Shown: positions 1-11,884 of the stretch, in pieces
How positions within the stretch are numbered: position 1 is the stretch's first letter
How the letters are laid out: every line of letters begins with the position of its first letter
Assembly: GCA_963752345.1 (NCBI GenBank)
Contig: CAVVYA010000002.1
Coordinates: forward strand, 744,001-808,000
Length of the DNA: 64,000 nt
Source of the DNA: CAVVYA01 sp963752345
GTDB lineage: Bacteria > Pseudomonadota > Alphaproteobacteria > SMXQ01
Reading direction: 5' to 3'
Translations under genes and position numbers: made by a program
The notes under the pieces: generated by a model
Seen by the model: the letters and a program-made list of their open reading frames with translations, nothing else
The model's database searches: none
Told to the model about the DNA's origin: nothing

Positions 1-86
1 CCTTACCGGGCGGCGCCTTGAGCGGCACCGGCGCGGGCACCAGTCCGGCCCTCAATCCAGGCGGATTGGGAATCGAAGGGCGCTAG
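1..86 (+). CDS. C-terminus of an unidentified Gly/Pro-rich protein (partial)
   Basis: The window opens inside a reading frame (codons in phase with position 3) that ends in TAG at 84-86. The 27 visible residues are rich in Gly, Pro, Ala and Leu and end in GIEGR. The composition resembles the tails of the two secreted proteins that follow, so it may be a third member of that group. Too little is visible to assign a family. Confidence 0.5.
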   Translation, partial: LPGGALSGTGAGTSPALNPGGLGIEGR

Positions 87-137
87 CCCGTCCACCATGA
101 CGTCGCACATAGGTCACGTTATTTGAGGAGAACCGCT

Positions 138-551
138 ATGATCCGGCCGATATCCCTGAGTCTTCTTGTCGCGTCCGTCGCGCTTGCCGCGACGGCGAGT
201 GCGCAGCAGCGTCCCTCACAGCAGGAAAACTATGTCGAGACCGGCCGCGATTTCCGGCAGGGCGGGCGCGTCACCATGGGCGCCGATCTCCTCACGCCGG
301 AAGAAGAACAGCGCTTCGCCGAACTGCGGCGCAGGGCGAAAGGCCGCGAGGATTTGGACCGCATCGAGGCCGAAGAACGCGCGCTGCTCAATCAGCGGGT
401 CGCGGAGCGCATCGCCGCGGCGCTCAACCAGCCGGCGGACACCGGGGCGCCGCGCGTCCCGAACACGGCGGAACGCCCGGCGACAGATCGGATGCCCGCG
501 CAACAATCGCCCAATGATCCCGGCGCGCGCGAGGGCTCGATGGGACGTTGA
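138..551 (+). CDS. small secreted protein of unknown function
   Basis: The start is the ATG at 138, behind a GAGGAG ribosome site at 125-130. It gives 137 residues with a Sec signal peptide (hydrophobic SLSLLVASVALAATASA, cleavage likely before QQR). The mature part is hydrophilic, with an acidic/charged stretch around residues 50-85 (LTPEEEQRFAELRRR, EAEERALLNQRV) that could form a helix, then a Pro/Arg-rich tail ending in SMGR. I do not recognise a family. Location is probably periplasmic. It lies 69 bp upstream of a second small exported protein on the same strand, so the two may be co-transcribed. Confidence 0.7.
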   Translation: MIRPISLSLLVASVALAATASAQQRPSQQENYVETGRDFRQGGRVTMGADLLTPEEEQRFAELRRRAKGREDLDRIEAEERALLNQRVAERIAAALNQPADTGAPRVPNTAERPATDRMPAQQSPNDPGAREGSMGR

Positions 552-620
552 CGTGCTGATTCCTCCTCCGCGTATCGCGGAGACTTTCTGGCACCTACCC
601 TCCGTGAATGAGGACCGAGT

Positions 621-1007
621 ATGACACGCATCATCCTGAGGCTCGCCGCGGCAGCCCTCCTTCTCGCTCCGATGACGATCGCCGCGGCCCAGGCACAGCA
701 GAGTTCGCCGGACCGCGATCCCGCCGACAGCCGTATCCAGGGCACGGTACAACCGATGACGCCGATGGGTTCGGCGGGCAATCGCCCGGTCGGGCGCGCG
801 ATCGGCCGCATTGGCGGCAATGACGAGTGGGTCGATCGCGGCGGCGAAATCAGCCGCGCGCAGGAACCCGCTCGCCGGCCCTCGGCTCTGGGCAACAGCG
901 GCTTGCCGCCCAGCCAGGGGAGAATGCTCCCCGACCAGAACAACGCGTTCGGCACGACCGGCGGCAATTCGGCTTATGGCGGCGGAACATGGGGGCCGCC
1001 GCGCTGA
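621..1007 (+). CDS. small secreted Gly/Pro-rich protein of unknown function
   Basis: 128 residues with a clear signal peptide (MTRIILRLAAAALLLAPMTIAAAQA, cleavage before QQS). The mature part is low in hydrophobics and rich in Gly, Pro, Asn and Arg, ending in GGGTWGPPR. No cysteine pair, lipobox or known motif is seen. It resembles the preceding gene in architecture (signal peptide, QQ after cleavage, disordered tail) but not in clear sequence. Probably a periplasmic or surface protein; function unknown. Confidence 0.65.
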   Translation: MTRIILRLAAAALLLAPMTIAAAQAQQSSPDRDPADSRIQGTVQPMTPMGSAGNRPVGRAIGRIGGNDEWVDRGGEISRAQEPARRPSALGNSGLPPSQGRMLPDQNNAFGTTGGNSAYGGGTWGPPR

Positions 1008-1119
1008 CCCGGCGATCGCGGGATATTCGAACAGTCCGCTGGATTGCGAGACCACCGTTACGGTCCGTCAATGATGTGACGTGCGATGTTCAGAGGCCCG
1101 AAGCCGATTTTCCGGCCGG

Positions 1120-1422
1120 TCAGATCAGCGATTCCGTGCGCGCCACTTCGAACGCGCGCATCGAGGGCGGCGCCGCGAGCATCGCCAAAGCCGATTGCAG
1201 GAACTTCCGGGTGTAGAGCTGCGCCATATGCGCGTCGATGTCGGCGCGCGAGCGCCATTCCTCGACGAATGTCATGTTGCCGGGGTCCGCCGGATCCACG
1301 AAGCAGCCATAGGCGATATTGCCGGGCTCGGCGCGTGTCGCGCGCCGCAGGTCGGCCGCGCCGGCGAGGAAAGCGTCGCGGTACTGTGGCTGCACGCTGC
1401 AATAGATCACGACGATGAACAT
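1120..1422 (-). CDS. antibiotic biosynthesis monooxygenase (ABM/YgiN-like) family protein
   Basis: Exactly 100 residues, the usual length of the ABM fold (dimeric alpha+beta barrel). The N-terminal strand MFIVVIYCSVQPQYRDAF, the central FVEEWRSRADIDAH motif and the C-terminal half (SALAMLAAPPSMRAFEV) match small quinone-monooxygenase-like proteins such as YgiN. ABM proteins act on small aromatic or quinone substrates without cofactors; the substrate here is unknown. A decayed copy of the same fold lies about 350 bp upstream on the same strand, which points to a local duplication. Confidence 0.75.
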   Translation of the reverse strand: MFIVVIYCSVQPQYRDAFLAGAADLRRATRAEPGNIAYGCFVDPADPGNMTFVEEWRSRADIDAHMAQLYTRKFLQSALAMLAAPPSMRAFEVARTESLI

Positions 1423-1611
1423 GGCTGGGCCCCGCCGCTGGTCGAACCCCTGGCAGCCGAATCGGCAGCCGGCTTTCAGCTTAGCGCCAACGCAATCCGA
1501 CGGCTATCTGCGTCGATTGATAGGCGAGAAACTACGGTCCGTCAGGTGCGACGTCGCCTCGCCGGTCAGAGCGGTCGCCGCCGTTTTAGGGCAGGTCCGC
1601 TGAAAGCGGCA

Positions 1612-1737
1612 TCACTCGAAGAATGCCTTGATTTGCGACCAATAGACGATGAGCGCGATCCCAACGATGATTGCGCCAAGCAAAACGGCTGTTTTAGGGC
1701 CGGGGCGCGATGCGTGTTCCAACTTCACTTCGGCCAT
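1612..1737 (-). CDS. 41-residue single-pass membrane protein
   Basis: The start at 1737 has GGGAG (1744-1748) six bases upstream; an alternative ATG at 1743 touches that site and is less likely. The product has a short charged N-terminus (MAEVKLEHASRPGPK), one membrane segment (TAVLLGAIIVGIALIVYW) and a short tail (SQIKAFFE). No family is recognised. The good ribosome site and clean membrane helix argue that it is translated. Confidence 0.6.
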   Translation of the reverse strand: MAEVKLEHASRPGPKTAVLLGAIIVGIALIVYWSQIKAFFE

Positions 1738-1749
1738 TTTCATCTCCCA

Positions 1750-1965
1750 TTTTTGGCGTCGCCGAGCAGGATAACAGGAATCGAGCCGGAGCGGGCATCT
1801 TTGATGCCACCGGTGGGTTGTGAACGCGCCAGCCAGCGCGGCTTGCAGAAATCCTGCGCCGTATGCGCGTCGGTACCCGCGCGCGGGCGCCACTCCATCA
1901 GGGCAATGTTCAGACCGCGATGGGAAAGCGGCCAAAGTCTTCCACCACGCGCAATATCCCGGTGC
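1750..1965 (-). pseudogene. decayed duplicate of the ABM monooxygenase
   Basis: Minus-strand translation gives IALMEWRPRAGTDAHTAQDF, which aligns with MTFVEEWRSRADIDAHMAQL of the intact gene at 1120-1422. The region just upstream, in a different frame, resembles the PGNIAY segment. The open frame is not preserved across the whole fold, there is no N-terminal start, and the C-terminal part has lost similarity. I read it as the remnant of a tandem duplication. It could instead be a diverged ABM gene damaged by indels, but the C-terminal divergence favours decay. Confidence 0.5.
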
Positions 1966-2075
1966 CGGCAGGCGGCCATCGGCAACGATGCCCGGTCAAC
2001 GAACCCGCTCGGATCAAGGCGTCGGGGAGCGGCGGCGTTGCCACCGATCAGGGGATTACTAAGTCTTTGAAGTTG

Positions 2076-2151
2076 TGGTGAGCGCGATGGGATTCGAACC
2101 CATGACCCTCTGATTAAAAGTCAGATGCTCTACCGACTGAGCTACGCGCTC
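2076..2151 (-). tRNA. tRNA-Lys (anticodon TTT)
   Basis: The minus strand folds as a tRNA. The acceptor stem is GAGCGCG (2151-2145) with CGCGCTC (2086-2080). The D-arm contains AGCTCAGTCGGTAGAGC, the anticodon loop is CTTTTAA with anticodon TTT, the T-arm contains GGTTCGAATCC, the discriminator is A, and CCA is encoded at 2078-2076. Length is 76 nt. Confidence 0.95.
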
Positions 2152-2394
2152 CCAGGGCGTGGGAGGCGCCACCATAAGTACCCCTCCCCGCGGAATCAAC
2201 CGCCATGATAGGGGGCCCGTGCACGGTGACGGTGAGCAGCCCGCAGCCGGGCCCATCGGCGCCAACCCGCGGCTGAGATCGGGCTGGCGAAGCCGGCCGG
2301 TGCAAATCGATCCCCTCTCGGGCGGAACAACTCCATCTGATATTGTGCCGCCTCTTGGGCGGGAGGATCGTCGTTTCCGGGAGCCACGTATCGC

Positions 2395-3177
2395 ATGAGC
2401 AACAAGCCTAACCTATGGGCCCTGATCGCCGTCGGGTCGTTCGGCATCGCGCTGGGGTTCTTCGCCATCGTGGTGTTGCGTCCGTCACTGTTGAGCGGCC
2501 ACGTCACCGAGGCGGTGGTGCGCGACACCCTGCGGGCCAACCCGGAGCTGCTGCTCGAGGCGCTGCAGGCGCTGCAGAACCGTGACGCCGAGGCGGAACA
2601 GGCGCGGAGCCGCGCCGCCATCGCGGCCAACCGGGACGCGCTGCTGAACGACCCCGACGCCTTCGTCGCCGGCAACCCCGAGGGCGACGTCAGCCTGGTC
2701 GAATTCTTCGACTACCGGTGCGTCTATTGCCGCCGCTCGATGGCCACCGTCGCCGCCCTGCTCAAGCAGGATCCCAAGCTGCGCGTGGTCTACAAGGAAT
2801 TCCCGATCCTCGGTCCGCAATCGGTGACCGCCGCCCGGCTCGCGGTGGCGGCGCGCAAAGATGCGCGTTACGAGGCGCTGCACGACGCGCTGATGACGGC
2901 GCCCGCGCCGCTCGACGAAGGCACCGTGCTGAAGATCGCCGCCGACCTCGGGTTCGACCCTGCCGTCCTGGCCGAGGGGATGAGGGCGCCCGAGGTCGAC
3001 CAGATCCTCAAGGCCAATCACGATCTCGCGCGTAAGCTCGGCATCACCGGCACGCCGGCCTTCATCATCGGCGACACGCTGATACCCGGTGTCGCCAGCC
3101 TGGACGACCTCAAGGCTGTCGTCGCGGGCGTGCGCGCCCGCGGCGGCGACCGGGCGCTGCGGAAATCAGACGGCTAG
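2395..3177 (+). CDS. DsbA-family thiol:disulfide oxidoreductase, membrane-anchored
   Basis: 260 residues, intact. One N-terminal membrane anchor (about residues 9-31, LWALIAVGSFGIALGFFAIVVL) is followed by a periplasmic domain. A short helix pair (VRDTLRANPELLLEALQALQ) typical of Com1/DsbA-like proteins precedes the thioredoxin fold. The catalytic CVYC lies in FFDYRCVYCRRS (about residue 107) and the cis-proline in GITGTPAFIIG. It likely oxidises or isomerises cysteines of exported proteins. The stop overlaps by a few bases the end of the convergent membrane-protein gene. Confidence 0.9.
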   Translation: MSNKPNLWALIAVGSFGIALGFFAIVVLRPSLLSGHVTEAVVRDTLRANPELLLEALQALQNRDAEAEQARSRAAIAANRDALLNDPDAFVAGNPEGDVSLVEFFDYRCVYCRRSMATVAALLKQDPKLRVVYKEFPILGPQSVTAARLAVAARKDARYEALHDALMTAPAPLDEGTVLKIAADLGFDPAVLAEGMRAPEVDQILKANHDLARKLGITGTPAFIIGDTLIPGVASLDDLKAVVAGVRARGGDRALRKSDG

Positions 3178-3614
3178 CCAGGTGGCCGGCAACCGGCCCT
3201 CGCCGCGGTCCGGCCGCGCGATCAGCCAGAACACGCCAGCCGGCCATGGCGCCGGCCAAGGCCGACAAGCCTGCTTCGATGACGACGGAAAAATCGAGCG
3301 GCGGACGCTCGGTGACCAGGGCCGCCGCGGCACCGAGCAGCACGCCGAATACCATGTAATCGTGCAGCGTCAGTCCAGCCCAGGCGGCTCAGGGTGGCAT
3401 GCGCGGGCAGCCCGCCGACCAGCGCGGTGAGATAGGCATAGTGCGCGATATAGAGAGCGAGGTCGGCGGAGCGAAATCCGCCGAAGGCGGAGGTCACGAC
3501 CAGGGAGAGCAGCGCCGGCACCAGCGGCGCGAGAAGGAATGCCAGGAGCGGCCGGCGGAGCGACGGCCACGGGATCCGCGACCAAGGGTGCAACAATGAG
3601 CGGCCTCGCTTCAT
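3166..3614 (-). CDS. small polytopic membrane protein of unknown function (frameshifted)
   Basis: Reconstructed from three frame segments. The N-terminus (MKRGRSLLHPWSRIPWPSLRRPLL) leads into a first helix (AFLLAPLVPALLSLVVTSAF). A second helix (YIAHYAYLTALVGGLPAHA) is followed, after a shift near 3365, by YMVFGVLLGAAAALVTE and VVIEAGLSALAGAMAGWRV. After another shift near 3228 the protein ends FWLIARPDRGEGRL...WLAV. About 148 residues with four predicted helices. No family recognised. It converges on and overlaps the dsbA-like gene by 12 bp. The shifts look like single-base errors because each segment continues sensibly. Confidence 0.6.
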
Positions 3615-3635
3615 GGCGCGCTCACGGCCGCGGTC

Positions 3636-4172
3636 TCAGGTTCTCTCGTTGGCGAAATGTTTGGCGAGATGCGCGGCGACGCGCGGCGGCACGAATTGGG
3701 AGATGTCGCCGCCGAGCCGGCAGATCTCCTTGACGAAGCGCGACGAGATGAACTGATGGCGCTCGGAGGCCATGAGGAACATGGTCTCGATCTTCGAGTT
3801 CAGCCGGGTGTTCATGCCGGCCATCTGGAATTCGTATTCGAAGTCGGTGACGGCGCGCAACCCGCGGAAGATCACCGTGGCGCCCATCGTCCTGGGCGAA
3901 ATTGATCAGCAGGTTGTCGAACGAGCGGACCTCGATCTTGGCCATGTTATGGCCGATTCGCGCCGTTGCCGTTCTTGGCGAGATCGGCGACCTCCGCCTC
4001 GACCATTCCGACACGCTCGTCCAGGTTGAACGCCGGGCCCTTGCCGTCGTTCGCCGCTATGGCGACGATCAGCTTGTCGACCACGCGGGTCGAGCGCTGG
4101 ATGATGTCGATATGGCCGTAGGTGATCGGGTCGAAGGTGCCGGGATAGACGCCGACTGCGCAGATCAGCCAT
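3636..4172 (-). CDS. coaD: phosphopantetheine adenylyltransferase (frameshifted)
   Basis: CoaD transfers AMP from ATP to 4'-phosphopantetheine, the fourth step of coenzyme A synthesis. The N-terminal segment reads VGVYPGTFDPITYGHIDII, with the nucleotidyltransferase TxGH motif. It continues AANDGKGPAFNLDERVGMVE, then, after shifts around 3900-3960, IEVRSFDNLLINFA. The intact C-terminal part starts GATVIFRGLRAVTDFEYEF and includes the family ISSRFVKE motif. The ATG at 4172 overlaps the gyrA stop (ATGGCTGA), so translation is probably coupled. A further small shift lies within the first few codons. Confidence 0.85.
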
Positions 4173-7019
4173 GGCCGTTGCCCCCGCTGCCATTTCCGTC
4201 GCCGTTCGCGCCGTTACCGTTCGGGAGTTGCGCGTCCTCGGTCTCGGCGGGCTCGGCCGCCTCCGATCGCCTCTTCCACCGCCTCATGGGCGGCGCCGTT
4301 GCCGTTCTCGGCGACTTCGGCCAGGTGGGCGACGGAGACGACCCGCTCGGCCGCGTCGATCTTGAACAGGGTGACGCCGCGCGTGCTGCGGCCGGCGATG
4401 CGGATGTCCTCGACCGGGCAGCGGATCAGCTTGCCGGCGTTGGTCACCAGCATGATCTGGTCGCCCGGCAACACCGGGAACGCGGCCGCCACCTGGGCGT
4501 CGGTGCCCTTGCCGAGATTCATCAAGTCGATGCCTTTGCCGCCGCGCCGGGTGATGCGGTACTCGTAGGCCGAGCTGCGCTTGCCGAAGCCGGCGTCGCT
4601 GACCGTCAGGATGAACTGCTCGGCCGCCGCCATCTCGGCGAAGCGCGCCTCCGATAGCGTCACGGCCTCGCCATTGGTTTCCTCGTCGTCGGGCACCACC
4701 ACCGGCTCCTCGTCGGCGCCGGCCGAACGGCGCAAGCGCGCTCGCCTGCTTGAGGTAGGCGATGCGTTCCGCGCTCGTCGCGTCGACATGGCGCAGGATC
4801 GACATGGAGATGACCTCGTCGCCGGCATCGAGCCGGATGCCGCGGTTGCCGGTCGAGTTGCGGCTGGCGAACACGCGCACGTCGCGCACGTCGAAGCGGA
4901 TGCACTTGCCGTTGCGGCTGGCGAGCAGCACGTCGTCGGCGTCGGTCGCCGTCATCACCGCCACCAGCCTGTCGCCGCCTTCCAGCTTCATGGCGATCTT
5001 GCCGTTGGCATTGACCCGGGTGAAGTCGGAGAGCTGGTTGCGCCGGATGTCGCCGCCCGTGGTGGCGAACATGGCATAGAGGCCTGCCCACTTGGTCTCG
5101 TCCTCGGGCAGCGGCATCACGGTGGTGATCGTCTCGCCCTCCTGCAGCGGCAGCAGGTTGACCAGGGCCTTGCCGCGCGATTGCGGCGTGCCGAGCGGCA
5201 GGCGATAGACCTTTTCCTTGTAGACGATGCCGCGCGACGAAAAGAACAGCATCGGCGTATGGGTATTGGCCACGAACACCTGGGAGACGAAATCCTCCTC
5301 GCGCGTCGCCATGCCGGCGCGGCCCTTGCCGCCGCGGCGCTGGGCGCGATAGGTCGAGAGCGGCACCCGCTTGATGTAGCCGTTGTGGCTGACCGTCACG
5401 ACCATCTCTTCGCGCTGGATCAGCGCTTCGATGTCGACCTCGAAATCCTGATCCTGGATCTCGGTGCGGCGCGGCGTCGCGAACTCTTCCTTGATGCGCA
5501 CGAGCTCGCCGCGCAGAATCTCGCGCAGCCGCTCCTTGGAATTGAGGATCGCGATGTAGTCGGCGATCTGCTTGCAGACCTCGCGCAATTCCTCGGCGAT
5601 CTTGTCGCGCTCGAGCCCGGTCAGCCGATGCAGGCGCAGATCGAGGATGGCCTTCGCCTGGGCCTCGGACAGCTTGTAATTGCCGTCGACCACGTCGCGG
5701 CCCGGTTCGTCGATCAGCGCAATCAGCGGCGCCACGTCGAGAGCGGGCCAGGGCGTCTCCATCAACTGCTGGCGCGCCGCGGCCGGATCCTTGGCGTTGC
5801 GGATCAGCTTGATCACGGCGTCGAGATTGGCCACGGCCACGGCGAGGCCGGCCAAGGTATGGGCGCGCTCGCGCGCCTTGCCGAGCTCGAAGACGGTGCG
5901 CCGCGTGATCACTTCCTCGCGGAAGCGGATGAAGGCCACGATGATGTCCTTGACGTTCATCATCATCGGCCGGCCGCCGTTCAGCGCCAGCATATTGACG
6001 CCGAAGCTGGTCTGCAGCGGCGTGTAGCGGAAGAGCTGGTTGAGCACCACTTCGCTCATGGCGTCGCGCTTGAGCTCGATCACCACGCGCACGCCGTCGC
6101 GGTCGGATTCGTCGCGCAACTCGGAGATGCCGTCGATCCGCTTGTCGCGCACGGTTTCGGCGATCTGCTCGATCATGCGCGCCTTGTTCACCTGATAGGG
6201 AATCTCGGTGACGATGATCGCTTCGCGGTCCTTGCCGAACGCCTCGATATGGGTGCGCCCGCGCATCACCACCGAGCCGCGCCCGGTGTGGAACGCGCTG
6301 CGGATGCCGGCGCGGCCGAGAATGATGCCGCCGGTCGGAAAGTCGGGACCGGGCATGTATTCGAGCAACTGCTCGATGCCGAGGGCGTCGTTTTCCAACA
6401 GCGCGATGCAGGCGTCGATCACCTCGCCCAGGTTGTGGGGCGGGATGTTGGTCGCCATGCCGACGGCGATGCCGCCCGCGCCGTTGACCAGCAGGTTGGG
6501 AAAGGCCGCCGGCAGCACCATCGGCTCGCGCGACGAATTGTCGTAGTTGCTCTGGAAATCGACCGTCTCGCGGTCGATATCCTCGAGCATTTCGTGGGCG
6601 ACCTTGGCCAGCCGGACCTCGGTGTACCGCATGGCCGCCGGCGGATCGCCGTCCATCGAGCCGAAGTTGCCCTGTCCTTGGATCAGTTGCAGGCGCATGG
6701 AGAAATCCTGCGCCATGCGCACCATGGCGTCGTAGATCGCCGAATCGCCGTGCGGGTGGTATTTGCCCATCACGTCGCCGACCACGCGGGCCGACTTACG
6801 GAACGCCTTGTTCCAGTCGTAGCCGTTTTCCTTCATGGCGAAGAGAATGCGGCGGTGGACCGGCTTCAAGCCGTCGCGCACGTCGGGCAGCGCGCGCGAC
6901 ACGATCACGCTCATGGCGTAATCGAGGTAGGAGCGTTTCATCTCCTCTTCGATCGCGACGCTGCTGCTGAAATCCGGTGGCTGGGGCGGCTGCGGTGTGG
7001 CGGGAATATCCAAGGACAA
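4165..7019 (-). CDS. gyrA: DNA gyrase subunit A (two frameshifts near the 3' end)
   Basis: GyrA forms the A2B2 gyrase that introduces negative supercoils. The N-terminal region (EEEMKRSYLDYAMSVIVSRALPD) is typical. The active-site tyrosine lies in MRYTEVRL, and the quinolone region reads HPHGDSAIYD, keeping the Ser and Asp seen in drug-sensitive enzymes. The GyrA box QRRGGKG is in the C-terminal pinwheel domain. The frame breaks near 4745 (one extra base after ASAL) and near 4262; corrected, the protein continues through ADEEPVVVPDDEE to a long Asn/Gly-rich tail ending GGNGHG. Total is about 950 residues. Confidence 0.95.
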
Positions 7020-7253
7020 AATCCGGAACTACGGGTTCACGCCGGGCGGAATGCCGGCCTGGCGGCGGTCGGAAGGGGCCGAGTCGGCGATGCCAGAGGA
7101 ACGACGAAAAGGGGGCCACAAAGGGCAGTCAAAGACGGTCTCCGGCGGGCGTTTTTCAACGGCCCAACATAGCCGTTTAACCGTGGCGGAACAATCACTT
7201 CCTGCGCTTAAAATGGGCATGGAAGCGTTTGGTTTCAATGGGCTTTTCCGGCC

Positions 7254-7755
7254 TCAGAACGGGATCTCGTCGTCCAGGTCGTCGCCCCGTCCGGCAGGCG
7301 CCCGGGCGCGGCGCCCCCATGCCGCCCGAAGCGCGCTCCGAACCACCCATATCGTCGCCGTAGCCGCCGCCCGAACCGGCACCCATACCGCCGCCCTCGC
7401 CGCCCCGCCCGTCAAGCATGGTGAGCTCGCCGCGGAAGCGCGACAGCACCACCTCGGTGGTGTATTTCTCGACGCCGTCCTTGTCGGTCCATTTGCGCGT
7501 CTGGAGCTGGCCCTCGACATAGATCTTGGCGCCCTTGCGCAGGTATTTCTCGGCGGTTTCGGCGAGCCGCTCGTTGAAGATCACGACACGGTGCCACTCG
7601 GTCTTGTCCTTGCGCTCGCCGCTCGCCTTGTCCTTCCAGCTTTCCGAGGTGGCGACCGACAGCTGGACGATCTTCATGCCGTCCTGGGTGCTGCGCACCT
7701 CCGGATCGCGGCCGAGATTGCCGATGAGGATGACCTTGTTGACGCTGCCTGCCAT
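7254..7755 (-). CDS. ssb: single-stranded DNA-binding protein (one frameshift in the linker)
   Basis: The OB fold is intact from the start: AGSVNKVILIGNLGRDPEVR, EWHRVVIFNERLAE, GQLQTRKWTDKDG. A Gly-rich flexible linker (GRGGEGGGMGAGSGGGYGDDMGG) follows. In the frame of the OB fold the conserved tip is lost, but a shift near 7300 restores RGDDLDDEIPF, the acidic peptide by which SSB recruits repair and replication proteins. The shift is therefore almost certainly an error. Corrected length is about 166 residues. The gene lies upstream of gyrA on the same strand. Confidence 0.93.
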
Positions 7756-8003
7756 AGCGGGAGTGCTCCTTTGGCGCGATCTGCGGATGGCGCGATTTTG
7801 AGGCGGAAACCAGGGGCGGTCGCCCCTGTCAAACGGATGTCACACTATGCCGCAAACAGCACGGATTCGCCACCCGAAAAGGCCCTGGCAAGACGATTGG
7901 GATGGCAGAGTCAGCCAAGCAATGAACAAGTAGCCAAGCGTATTGGCGCGCCCGTTTCGCGGTGATAGTTTGTCGATACTTTCAAGCGGGTCCGGGGGGA
8001 CAC

Positions 8004-8729
8004 ATGCGCCACTTGCAATCCTTGAAGCTCGTCATCGCTATCGCATTCGTCGCGCTGAGCGTGTCGGCGTGCGCCACCAACCGCTCGGTCATTCCCATTG
8101 CGGCGCCGGTCGGCGAACAACCCAAGAGCAATTCTTTCGCCAAGATTATGGAAGTCCGCGACCTGCGGCAATTCTCGGTCAATCCGGGCGACCCGAGCAT
8201 GCCGTCGCTGGGCAGCGCGGACGAAATCAAGGATCCGACGATCACCAGCCGTGCCGTGGCGCGCAAGCGAAACGGCTATGGCATGGCGCTCGGCGACGTG
8301 ACGATCCCGGAAACCACCAGCGTTGCCGGCCTGGTCCGCGATTCCGCCAAGAAGGCTCTGCAGGACAAAGGCTATGTGGTGGTCGACGAAAGCTCGGCCG
8401 AATATGCCCGCGCCCTGCCCCTGACGATCGACATCGAGCAGTTCTGGGCTTGGATGCAGCCCGGCTTCAGCACGCTCACGTTTACCTTCAATTCCACGAT
8501 CGGCCTGAGGGGTGGCAGCGGATTGCTCGTCGCGGATCCCGCCATGGTCAAGAGCCAGACGGTGGTCACCAGCATGCTGGGCACGGAAAGCATATGGACC
8601 CAAACCGTGCAGAATGGCGTCAATGAGATGACGGAGCAGATGAAGCTCCACATCAGGGTGCCGGCGGGCGCGCCATTGGTTTCCCAGACCAGCGGCCCGA
8701 CCGCGCCCGCGGGAACTCCGGGGTCCTGA
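8004..8729 (+). CDS. outer-membrane lipoprotein of unknown function (possibly YajG-like)
   Basis: The start at 8004 follows a GGGGGA ribosome site. The signal peptide (LKLVIAIAFVALSVSAC) ends in a lipobox, SVSAC, with the acceptor cysteine at about residue 23. The 241-residue protein has a soluble domain containing VEVRDLRQF-like and LVRDSAKKALQDKGYVVVD segments. This arrangement, in which a conserved N-terminal strand precedes a helix that predicts a carboxyl partner, resembles the YajG/LptE-like lipoprotein fold. That assignment is tentative. No operon partner; uvrA follows about 210 bp downstream. Confidence 0.65.
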   Translation: MRHLQSLKLVIAIAFVALSVSACATNRSVIPIAAPVGEQPKSNSFAKIMEVRDLRQFSVNPGDPSMPSLGSADEIKDPTITSRAVARKRNGYGMALGDVTIPETTSVAGLVRDSAKKALQDKGYVVVDESSAEYARALPLTIDIEQFWAWMQPGFSTLTFTFNSTIGLRGGSGLLVADPAMVKSQTVVTSMLGTESIWTQTVQNGVNEMTEQMKLHIRVPAGAPLVSQTSGPTAPAGTPGS

Positions 8730-8942
8730 AGCGCCGTGCCGCTTTCGCCTGAGTGACCACGACTGAGCCGGTGCGACCCACCGGCTCAGTGATTCAATAT
8801 CGCCGTCTTGTCCCTGATCTGCGCTATGATCGCCGGCTGACCGCGGCCCTCCGGGCCTGCGGGCCTGATCGTTGTTCCATTGATGTTTGTTGCCGGGCGG
8901 GTCGTGACAAACCCGGCCGCCGTTCCTATGTGATAGGTCCCC

Positions 8943-11862
<2,920 letters not shown>

Positions 11863-11884
11863 TCGCGGCGTCCTGCCGCGACGG

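Noticed and set aside
4581..7172. An 863-codon open frame antisense to gyrA
   Set aside because: It mirrors the gyrA coding frame, is His/Asp/Arg-rich with no domain, and arises from GC-biased third positions. GyrA on the other strand has every family motif.
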